A DNA stretch of 27,612 bases from a virus. Made by a program: the position numbers and the translations under genes. This document shows positions 14,707 through 25,200 of this stretch, in pieces (position 1 is the first letter of the stretch; each line of letters opens with the position of its first letter). The notes under the pieces were generated by a model, which saw only the letters and a program-made list of their open reading frames with translations, had not been told where the DNA came from and did not search any database. The stretch covers positions 1 through 27,612 of IMG/VR virus record IMGVR_UViG_3300037234_000226; one strand, 5' to 3'.

Positions 14707-15432
14707 ATGTTAGATAAATTTAAAGTAGAAGCAGGCGTAGAAGTAGAAGCAGACCGTGATGTACTTGGCGGTGGTGGTGTTCTAGAGACGAATGTATACC
14801 CTCTAACAATTGAAGTTGCATACATCGAAGAAACCGCTAAAGGTGCTACGATGTTCAAAATGAAATTAACTACAGAAGATGGTCGTAAAGTCGATTACTC
14901 TAACTGTATCGTATCTGGTAAAGCTAAGGGTCAGAAGTCTTACTATATTTGTAAGCGTACTGGTGCTAAGAAAGTAATGCCGGGTATGGCTGATGTAAAC
15001 GTTCTTTGTGAAATCATCAATGGTAAGCAGTTCTACCAACAAGATGGTGACATGAAGATGATCAAGCTATATGACTTCGAGAAGAAGCAAGATGTAGCTA
15101 TTGAGAAACTAGTACTTACTGAATTCAAAGGTACTAAAGTTCAAGCTGCTATCTACAAGCAGATCGAAGACAAGATGGGTAAAGACGACAATGGTAACTA
15201 CACTATCCCTAACGGTACTCGTGAGACCAATGAGTTCAAGAAATGGTTCTCTGAAGATGGTCGTACTATCACTGAATTGAATGACTCTAAACCTTCTAAG
15301 TTCTTAGAAGAATGGAGAAACACCAATGAAGGTAAAGTTAAGAACAATGCTAAAAATGTAGCAGCTGCTCCTAAAGCGACAGCCGGTGCTCCAGCATTAG
15401 GTCAAGCAACTCCTACTCTAAGCTTTGACTAG
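14707..15432 (+). CDS. Single-stranded DNA-binding protein, N4SSB-like
   Basis: The 241-aa protein has the size, charge pattern and operon position of N4 SSB (about 265 aa): after a P-loop ATPase, before RusA. It has a globular Lys/Glu-rich body, an Ala/Pro-rich linker (about 217-234) and a short end, Thr-Leu-Ser-Phe-Asp, like the acidic tips by which SSBs recruit partners. In N4, SSB also activates host RNA polymerase for late transcription, which would turn on the leftward block here. Sequence identity to N4SSB cannot be checked by eye, so the call rests on context and architecture. AAGGA is placed well upstream of the ATG. Confidence 0.75.
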   Translation: MLDKFKVEAGVEVEADRDVLGGGGVLETNVYPLTIEVAYIEETAKGATMFKMKLTTEDGRKVDYSNCIVSGKAKGQKSYYICKRTGAKKVMPGMADVNVLCEIINGKQFYQQDGDMKMIKLYDFEKKQDVAIEKLVLTEFKGTKVQAAIYKQIEDKMGKDDNGNYTIPNGTRETNEFKKWFSEDGRTITELNDSKPSKFLEEWRNTNEGKVKNNAKNVAAAPKATAGAPALGQATPTLSFD

Positions 15433-15817
15433 TCACAAGCTCATATCTCCCCTGTACGTAGAAAAGAACAAGAAGGGTGTTAAGTGGTATCTGAATCTTA
15501 ATGGATACCGTAACACCCACTACCAGACCTTAAACAATGTGAAGATTAAGTACAAAGATCTAATGGAACCACAGATCTCTTTGCTTCCTGTTATGGATAG
15601 GGTCTCGGTAGAGTTCCATATATACGCTAGGGATAGACGTAAGTTCGACATAGACAATGTGTCGTCCATACATGCTAAATTCGCTCTTGATGCCTTGACG
15701 GAGCTAGGTAAGCTGAAGGACGACAATTACCTATATATACCAGAAACACATACTTACTTTGAGGGTATCGACAAAGATAACCCTAGAGTTGAAATCATTA
15801 TAAAGGAACTAAATTGA
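15425..15817 (+). CDS. RusA-like Holliday junction resolvase
   Basis: The 130-aa protein carries the RusA signature: Lys-Phe-Asp75-Ile-Asp77-Asn78, then Ala-Leu-Asp89-Ala-Leu and Lys-Asp99-Asp100. These acidic residues bind the catalytic magnesium in RusA, which cuts four-way junctions and thereby tidies replication or recombination intermediates before packaging. No in-frame ATG precedes the conserved region; the likely start is TTG at 15425, overlapping the SSB stop by 8 nt, consistent with translational coupling. RusA proteins are about 120 aa, so the length is normal. The stop overlaps the next gene. Confidence 0.88.
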   Translation: MTSHKLISPLYVEKNKKGVKWYLNLNGYRNTHYQTLNNVKIKYKDLMEPQISLLPVMDRVSVEFHIYARDRRKFDIDNVSSIHAKFALDALTELGKLKDDNYLYIPETHTYFEGIDKDNPRVEIIIKELN

Positions 15818-16119
15818 AGATTTTACTAAGCCAATCAGAAATCAAACTAGCTATTGAAGCAGCAATCAAAGCTAAGATCAACATCAGTAACTCACAAGAA
15901 CTAGTCATTGATATCATTGTATCTCGTAACCCTACATCTCACAGTGCTGAGATTGATATCGTAGATCGTGAACTACCAAAAGAAGTACCTCATCCAGTAG
16001 CTGTTAACCGTACTCAATCTAGTGCTCCATTTGAAACTGAACATGCTGCCTTAACAAATGAACCAGAAGCTGTTGAGCTACCGAAGCGTTCTATGGGTGA
16101 CATTCTTAACTTAGGATAA
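15814..16119 (+). CDS. Unknown 101-aa protein (TTG start)
   Basis: Starts at TTG (15814) overlapping the RusA stop, with a strong TAAAGGA ribosome site 3 to 9 bases upstream. It has a helical first third (Leu-Ser-Gln-Ser-Glu-Ile-Lys-Leu-Ala-Ile-Glu-Ala-Ala-Ile), a beta-like middle (Leu-Val-Ile-Asp-Ile-Ile-Val) and a disordered, Pro/Glu-rich end. No catalytic motif is visible. It probably takes part in replication or transcription because of its neighbours, but no family is recognised. Confidence 0.7.
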   Translation: MKILLSQSEIKLAIEAAIKAKINISNSQELVIDIIVSRNPTSHSAEIDIVDRELPKEVPHPVAVNRTQSSAPFETEHAALTNEPEAVELPKRSMGDILNLG

Positions 16120-16122
16120 TGG

Positions 16123-16251
16123 ATGATTGCATTAGGTGTTCTAGTTATGATCTTGTTCTTCGTTGGAGCTTACTGGTTCCATAGAGCCTGCAGTGGTTTA
16201 TCCAAAGCAGGCAAGAGAGCAGATGACATTATAAATAAGAAGAGGGGGTAA
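16123..16251 (+). CDS. 42-aa small membrane protein at the end of the rightward operon
   Basis: ATG at 16123 with TTAGGA upstream. The N-terminal 18 residues (Met-Ile-Ala-Leu-Gly-Val-Leu-Val-Met-Ile-Leu-Phe-Phe-Val) form one membrane span, followed by a Lys/Arg-rich tail, suggesting a type with a cytoplasmic C-terminus. It is the last rightward gene, and its stop is inside the terminator stem. Role unknown; small hydrophobic phage proteins can affect the host membrane. Confidence 0.6.
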   Translation: MIALGVLVMILFFVGAYWFHRACSGLSKAGKRADDIINKKRG

Positions 16252-16260
16252 TCCCCTCTT
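16240..16260. terminator. Bidirectional intrinsic terminator between the convergent rightward and leftward blocks
   Basis: The stem is AAGAGGGG (16240-16247) paired with CCCCTCTT (16253-16260), loop GTAAT. Leftward, the stem is followed by TCTTATTTAT-like T-rich sequence, giving a good terminator for the virion polymerase message. Rightward the tail is TTCATTATA. It separates the ends of two opposing transcripts with only 12 bp between coding regions. Confidence 0.85.
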
Positions 16261-16263
16261 TCA

Positions 16264-19200
16264 TTATAGTGCTTTTACATATAAAGAATTACTTAGCATC
16301 TCCAGAGGTCCAGGTGGGAGGTATGCACGATTCAACATATTGTCTACGGATAGACTAGAGTCATACACGGTAGGAATACTTCCCCCGAACATATTGTTTA
16401 GGAACAATAAGGATAACACCTTTCTAGGGTTCTCCTTGAAGTTCTTAAGCAATGTCTTCTGAATACGAAAGAAATACTTGGTATACCAAAGTAAACCCAT
16501 GTCATTACCATACTGAGTAACTGCATGAGTAGGCATATCATAGTTAATGAACACATCCATCGCATTACCAATAGCATCATTATGGCTCATCTTGTTTTCA
16601 CTTCTAGTAGTGTAGTGCTTGTACAAAGCATACCTAGCAGTGAAGTCAGACAACTGAGCAGCTTCAGTCATGAACTTATACATCTTAGTATCATGGCTCA
16701 TATATGCAGTCTTGATACCATTCTGTACCATTCCAGGAACCTTGGAACCGTACTTATCTAATAACTTTTGAATCCCCTTCCCTTTATGGGTACGGCGATC
16801 TTCGGTCAGTGCCACATCTTCGATGATGGACTGCATCATCCCATCTGATATCAGAGGGGTAACGATATTAGTTTGGATCGAAAATTCAAGATGTGCAATT
16901 CTATCTTCGCTCCATCTCTGTCCCTGCTTAGGTATTCCTGCATCCAACAATGCTTGTAACTCAAACAGTTCTTGGGTCTCCTCTCTATGTCTTCTCGCCT
17001 CTGTGTAAGCCTCCTGTTGGTCTCTTATGATGTTCTCCATAGGAACGCCTTCGGTTATCAACTGAGTGCTGTTAGAGAGCGCATTGAACACTGTCAGAGT
17101 ACCTGACTTGATTACCACAAAGTCCTTCACCTCACGTACATACTCTTTCCACATGTTACCTGCTTTACGAATCTTATTAGCAGCAGTGTCTCCCAGAGCA
17201 TACTCAGCGAAATGAACCAGTGATTGCTTAACCACTGATCTTTCATGGTTCTCTTTCTTAAAGATATCAGCCGCAGACAACTTACGATGACCGAACAAGA
17301 TTGGAACCAGATCTCTTCGAACTTGCATAGATTGCTTACCCCAGACTTTACGCATATGTCTACGTGCAGAATCAGGCATCATCTTATACATCTCTAAGAG
17401 TTTAGGGTCTGTACTTGTTGGACCGATAGTTACATATCCATCTGTACCATCTGCCATGTCTTCAAGGAACTGTTCTCTCATAGCATCAATCAACTGTTCA
17501 TTGACCTTCTTCGAGTTAACCTTATCTACTGAGTAAGCTGCAGCTTCTGCCATGGTATCGGCAAAGTCATTGTTCTTCTCAAGAGTGTCATCCTTGAATG
17601 CTTCAGTAGTCATATACCTGTAACCAGTAATAACTCCTCTTGAATTGAAGAGAGGAACCATGTTTGCTGAAGTGTCTTTAGCAGGGTTATATGTACCCTT
17701 ACCTAATGCACTAATTCCAGGTCTCTTCTGGTCAATCAATGATTGGATTAAAGAGTTAGATTGTAGCTTCAATGAGACTGTACTCTCTAGACTATGTAAC
17801 ATCTGTAAAGTATCTGTACCCTTACTAGTAGGGTTAGTTAGGGATATCAATCCTGCAGCATAGTCAGTAAGACCACCATTAGGGTTAATATATATGTAAA
17901 CTTTCTCCTCAGTAGTATCATGCTTATCTCTAATAACACGATCACCTCGAACATACCCTAGTCTTAATAGCTCAGCTCCCTTAGCTTCCGTCTCTATCTT
18001 CACATCGATATCAGGGTTAGTCAGCTCAGCAGTGTATCCCTTGATGATGTTGTATTCTGAACCATCAAACAATTCACTCTTGTCATTCTTCTTCTGTGCT
18101 CTATGCATCTGGAGAACTAAGAACATACCTTCTTTATTAGCTTCCTCCTTTAACAACTCAGCGATAGCATTCTTATCAGTATTACTTGTATGACTCAATG
18201 CAGACAGAGTAGCCATTAGGTCTACTTGGTTCTCAAGCATCAATGTAGATGCATTAGGTTTCAACCTTGAACCAAACATATTCACTATCTGATGAGCATT
18301 AGTTAACTGATGTTTACTAGCTCTACCTGTAGACATAAAATGTCCTAAGCTATCAGCTTGGTTCGTTAACCACACACCGTGTTTGTCCTGACGTAATACT
18401 TTATGCAATGCATTGATACGTTTGGTCAGCTCCTGGGGATTAGATAGTAACTCTGTTATCTGCTCAATAGTAAACCCATGATCTAACAGACTTGATAGGT
18501 CAGTCTTCAAAGCAGCTTTAGTAATACTAGTAGATTCATTAGTAGTAAGCTTTCTTTGGAAGTGATCTAGCAATGTCTTACGTACCTTACCCTCTATGTC
18601 CTTACGTGCCATATCAATAGCAACTCGTTTAGCTCTAGACAGGTCATGGAATCGAGCAGTCTTAATTGTTCTACCCATCATCTCAGTCATAAGCGAACCA
18701 AGGAATCCTTGCTGTGTACTATCCTCAGAACGTACCCAAGCTTTAACTCTCGAGAGCTCACCAATGAACAGTTCCACAAAGTCACTTTGGTCACGTAGCT
18801 TAATAATGTTTTGAGCAGCACCAGTTACTGAACCAAGGATTGTCTTACCTCCTATTCTCAACATCTCATTATCAGCAAGCTTACCTAGTGTTGCAGTAGC
18901 AGCAGCGATAGGAGCACCAATGACTGTACCTAAACCAGATATAGCATTGTCCATACCTCTATATAAAACAGACTTCTTCTCTGCTTCAATACCAGATATC
19001 TCACTAACTATCTTACGTAGCTGAGCATCAGGTCTACCCTCATGACTAACAAACCTAAGACCAATCAAGTCCATCACATAGTTAACAAAGTTACGTAGGT
19101 ACTCAAATACATTGTTACCTGCATCTACTGTTCTCTCTGCTTTAAGAGTAGGGATGTTCTGCATAGCTTGAACCAGACGTTCATTAGTTAAACCGAATGC

Positions 19201-22200
19201 AGCAAACTCATGAAGGTAATTGGTTCGAGCAGTACCTACTTTAGAACGAGTAGGATTAAAGATATATTCCCAAGTCTCACTGGCTCTCTTGTAATCATTA
19301 CTATCCTTGTCATTGGTACTGTCATCCATCAAGTCTTCAACACGGATATGTTTACGGGCATGAGCATGTAATCTAGTAAGTAACTTCTGGTTCCGACTAC
19401 CTGTCTCGATACCTCGTTTAGATACTGAGTGAATAAGCTCATGTACATATACTTCTTGAGCACTCATCTTCACACCATTGACAGTAGCTCCAACTCGTTC
19501 TCTGTTACCAGTCAACTGAGTCTGTATGAATATGTCACTACCTTGAATACTACCCATAGTGTCACCAATGGTATCAACCACTCTTAGAGTTACCGGTTTG
19601 ATTACCTTATTGATTAGACTAGTAAGTACATCCTTCAGATGCTCTGTATGGCTCTCTCCCTCTTTCTTATGAGACACATGAGCTAGGTTATCAAATACCT
19701 GTTGAGAGTTCATAGCATCAATCTTCTGCTCAATAGCACTAGTCAAATCAGGTTGAACAGTTGAAGCGTTAACACTTGAACCAAGAACACTTGAATTAGA
19801 TACCTTGTTCTTACGTTTCTGAGATGCTTTCTTACGCTTAGCATGCTCATTGATTGCCTGTAGTAAATCAGGTGTAGCACCTTCAAGAGCTTCATTGATT
19901 GTCTTCTTGGTTCCAAGAGCTGTCAGCATATCCTTGAGTATCTGAGTCTCCTGCTCACCAAATATTTCCCATGATCCAATGACACTATTGAGAGCTTCTT
20001 TAAGCTTAGCTTTGGTTTTGTACCCTGGAGGTAATTGACTCTTGTAGTCAGTGTTAGCAGTCTTAAGGACAACTGGTTCAGTAGGTATTACTAACTCCTT
20101 CTTAGGCTTATGGTTCTCTTTGTAATAGATACCACCATCTAATCCATACTGACCAACAGCAGTAGTCATATCAGTGATCTCTTGCTTACGACCAGTTACC
20201 TCGTTAGACCAGTTATTGAAAGGATTGACTATGAATGGGTCTACAGCATCTTCAGCTCCATCCATGAATCCATCATACTCACCATTATCTAACTTATCCT
20301 GCTTCTTCATGAAGCTTGGTTCAGGGTCTAAGTAGTAACCCATATGAGGAGCAGCTGCTTCCATAAGGGTAGTACCATTAGCTACGTCATATGCTTTGAT
20401 AGCTGCCATAGATTGTGTAAGTGTAAGAGCAACTTCTTCAGCAATAGAGTAGTTATCCATTACATCAGAGAACCCTTTATTCATTTGAACTGAGTTCTCT
20501 ACTACAGTATTTGAACCAGCAATGATTGCATCATGGACACCGAAGCCTTTACCTCTATTCATGAAGTGATGCATTGTTGAAGCATCAAGATGTTGAACTA
20601 GCATTACTGCAGGAGCTACACCTCCATCCTGATATACATCTATAGATGAAGTAGCTACCTTTTGCTTAGTAGTACCTCCACGAGTAGCTCGACTATATAC
20701 CTGACGAGACTGATAGATTGCATCCTTCGGACGCTCCTTCTTAGTCTTACTTAGGAAGATACCTTCATTACGAGCACCACCATCAGACTTACTAAAGAAT
20801 GTACGTACAATTGGTTGAGCATCTATTAGGTCAGCAAGTATCTTATCTGCTTCAGACTTAGGTATTACCTGGAAACCTTTAAGTAACAGACCTTGGTCTA
20901 TCATCTCATTGGTTCTCTTCTCGATAGCATGATTGTATTGAAGCATGAACATCTCATGAACCAACTTCATTGCATCATTTACCTTGGTTCTCTTCTCAAT
21001 GAACTCACCATACTTAGCTTCAATAGCATCATTAAGGAACTCACCATAAGAATCTTCCACATCTCCCTTAATCTTGTTAACAGCACCAGATTGAATAAGA
21101 GTATCTAAAGGTTTATTTAGTAGGTCATTAACACTAATGGAACCAGGAGCTAATAGATTGATCTGCTTAGCTATCTCTTTAAGCATAGTAGGGTTATCAC
21201 GGTTCTTAGTAATAGACTTATAGATCTCTTCAACGAATGACTCTGCTAGTCCTCTGGCAATAGCCTTCTTGCCTGAACCATAGATTGTTGTCATCAATGG
21301 ATACTTGGTTAAGTTACGGCCGGGTTTAGATACAGCTATGATCTCATTACCATCTTGGTCTTCACGAGTAACTTGAAGCTCACCAAAGAAGTATTCCATT
21401 GGTGCTCTTATACCCTCATCCAAACCTGCAACATCAGCTAACATAGCAGAGGTAATATCTTCATAGTTATCTTGGGTAGTAGGTTGAGATATCCATTCTT
21501 GGAATGACATGGTATCTGAGTTGATATACATACCGATTGGTTTGAATCGATCTTCTACCGATTTAGCATCTGAACCAATACCAAATTGTATAGTACCAAT
21601 AGCAGGTCCATTGGTTATCCCATCGACCTCTATACCTAGATCTGATACAAATGTTCCTGTACCTGCTTCAAGCATCTGTGCGTAAGCTACAAGAGCATCT
21701 AGACTATGTGTCTTCTCCTTGCCAGCTTCTACAGCTAATACAATCTGTTCTTTCTCTATGTCAGTAAGCTCCTTGTTGTTAAGAGACTTACGTATAGCAT
21801 CAAGACCATCCTGAATAACTAAGGTATCAAGCTTATCTTCTAACTGACCTAAGGTATCTGCATTAACTAACTTATCGATACTAATACCTAGTCCCTGAGC
21901 AACAGCAACTTTGAACCAGTCCATTTGATTCTTGTTATTGGTATCAATGGTTGAGTTCATGTAATCAGGTTTGATCATATGACGATGGAACTTGTTAGCT
22001 TGTGGATTGATAGTATTACTATCGATACCAATACGATGGTTCTTCCAGATGTTATGTGCAAAGTGGAAACCATCTGTAACAGACTCTTGGTTCTCTAGGA
22101 ACTCCATGAACTTCTGTACACCACGAACTATTTGACCATTAGCACCTTCAGTTCCTGCTCTCTCTGTTAGATGAACATTCTCTTCTACATCATCTTTAAT

Positions 22201-25200
22201 ACCTAGTATCCGATGTAATAGGGAATCACCTAAAGCTACAGCAATACCTGATTGAGCTTCCTTCACTTTCCAGACTACATTGTTCTGCTTCTGGACTGAT
22301 CTAGTTACTGACTTAGGTTGACGTAAGTGCGAACCAACAATACCTATCTTAGCTTTAGAAGGTTCACTAGTAGGACCAGTCTCATGAGAGGTAACACTAA
22401 ACAAGTCAGTCAATACAGCTTCTGACTTAGAACTGTCTTCTGCTATCTGAGCTATCTCCTCCGCTAAGTCTATGGTTCCAGGATCTACTGCAGGTCTGAA
22501 GAATGTCATACTATTCTTGGTTGGTTCAGGTCTTACCTTCTCATTCTGGTCAGCAATGATATTGTTGAACTCAGTAAGTAGTTCACCTGTAATACGTTCA
22601 GTAGTTAGGTAACCACTATCCATCATAAGAGTGACAGTCATCATACCCATAGCTGATTCAAGTTTACCTTGGTAGTTACCGGGAGCATCTTTGTTTGCCC
22701 GGATACCCATAGCAGCTACTACATTCTTACCTAAGTCCTCATTCAATACATCTGAGTGAACACCAATAACAGATAAGACTTCATACATCTTAGGGTCAAC
22801 AAAAGCATCTGCATTCTGACCAAACATACTATTAATAGACTCTACATCTTGAATGACATTGTCTCTCGCAGCAGTACCCATCCAGTTGTAAGCAGATACA
22901 GCCATAGCACCAATAATATTATCATCGATGTTACCTTCAGCATCTAACAGATACTGCATCATATCTTTGGTCTGTTCTTTATCGTTCTTCTTAACTAACT
23001 CTTTAAAGCTCTTCTGGAATTCAGCATGTAGAGCAGTTACTCCATTCAATACCTGTGCTTGGTTATTATTGATTGAACCTTTAGGCATGAAGAACTTGGC
23101 TATCTCAGTCAGTTCAGTCATAGCATTAGCTACTACCTGTAATGGATTCTGAGTAGACCCTTCTCTCTCAACAGCAGAGAAATGTTGTGATACCTGATTA
23201 ACAGAATGAACCTTATCCTTATCAAGTTTACCATCTACAGTCTGATCACTGACTTCAGGGGTAGTAGTCATTGCTTGGGATAAGTTAAACCCTTCAGTTG
23301 CTACGGTATCTAAATACTCAGTTCTCTGTTCAGCAGTAGTTGTATCTGTAGAGGTAATTGTAGCCTCACCTTGTGGTAAGGGAGTGGAACCATCCTCTTC
23401 AAAGAAGTTAGGGGCATCAGTAATATCAACATCACCAGTTGTGGAATCAACATCACTCTGCTCAGTTACTTCTGGTTCAGCCGTAGGCTCAGTAGTCTCT
23501 TGAACAGTTGGTTCTACTGTAGGTTCAGCCTTAGCTTCAATAGGAGCTTGCTCTTGTATCTGTGCTTCCATTAACTTAACAGCATTGTTAAGAGCTGCTA
23601 CCTCAAAGGTTACACTATCAACTAAGCTATCAGAGACCCAACCACCTGATGGAGCATATTCACCAAGAGCTTCTCTCTGTTGAGCTTTAGGTAAGATCAC
23701 TGCTTCCTTCATTACAGCTAACTTCTTGGCATGTCTGTCAGCAAAGGTAGCAAGCATATCAAACTGCTTATCAGCTTTAGCGGTATTACCTAGAACCAGA
23801 GCACTACCAATAGAGTTACGGTAGTTCTCAATACCTAAGAAACCATCTCCACCTTTAAGGATATCTGTCTGTACAGTCTCCATATCCTTAGCTATTTGGA
23901 TACCTTCAAAATGAGCTTCTACTATTACTCTCTGGTTCGGGGTTAACCCATCACCTACAAGTAAGTCAGTAGCCATCTCTTCAGTAATAGAGTCAGGGTT
24001 ATTTAGCATAGTACCCATGATTCTATCAGCAGCTTCAGTAGTACCTTCTCTGTTAGCTTTGACAGTAGCAACGTCAGCAGGAGCTACAACAGCAGTTTGC
24101 ATGATAGCTTGATGATTGGTAGTAAACTTATCGATCTGCTTGTCACGTACCGCTATCTTCTTCTCAAGGAGATCATGTTGCATCTTCTCTTTAGCACTTG
24201 GTTCAGCAATCTCTTTTAGCTTAACAAGACTCTGTTCCATCTCATTAGTAGTCTCGATGTATTCAGTAACTAGTCTATGTGACTCAGCTATATTGGTAGC
24301 AGACTCTTCAGGGGTAATGTCCTTAGACTTCTGACGAGCATATATAGCTTTCATACCATCCATAGGAGTGAACTTACTACGTTCATCCAATGCAGCATCA
24401 ACAGCTTCAGCTACCTTGTCACCACCTTCGTCACGTACCTCTTGAGCTACTACACGTCTCTCACGAGTTTCAACAGCTCTCTCTTTACCTTTGGCTACTC
24501 CTTTCTTAGCCGTCTGGACGCCTGCAATACCTGCGGTCTGGGCACCAGATGAACCAGCACCAATAGTACCTTGAGCAAATGCAGCTCCACCATCTACTAC
24601 TTCTCCATGGACACCCATTTGAGAAGCCACAGCAGAACCACCAGAGGCAAAGAACTCACCACCTGAACCAAAGGCTATGTTCTTAGGGATATCTCTTGCA
24701 CGAGCTGTAGAGCCTCCCCCTAGACCAACTAATCTACCGCCTTGAGCTACGATTCGATCACCTGCCAAATCCATAGTAGCTGCAAGTACAGCATATGCAT
24801 TCATCTTGGCTCGATCATCACCTTCAGGAATGTCTCCATAAGTGGATACCCATTCATCCAACATAGCTTTCTGTTGAGTAGTAGCTGTAGATGCAATAGC
24901 TGCAACCATACTTCTACCTGCAACTGCTACATCAGGAAGTGTCTCTACAATTGAATCTACAATAGTTGCAGGGTCATTAGCCATAATACTAAAGGCATCT
25001 GAACCAATGCTTAATACGTTAGTTAGTACACCTAAGTAATCATCTTCTTCTACATTCTTCTTAATGTCTGTAGTACGTTCATCCCATGTATCAGCTAACT
25101 TACTCATGGTTCGAGTTCGTTGTTCATTAGGGAGACGGTTCTGTAGGAACTCTTGAGGTTTGTTAATAGTATCTATTAAGTCAGTTACTCGGTTAGCTCC

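Noticed and set aside
16190-16215. GCCTGC...GCAGGC inverted repeat inside the 42-aa membrane gene
   Set aside because: The 15-base loop and coding location make chance the likelier explanation.
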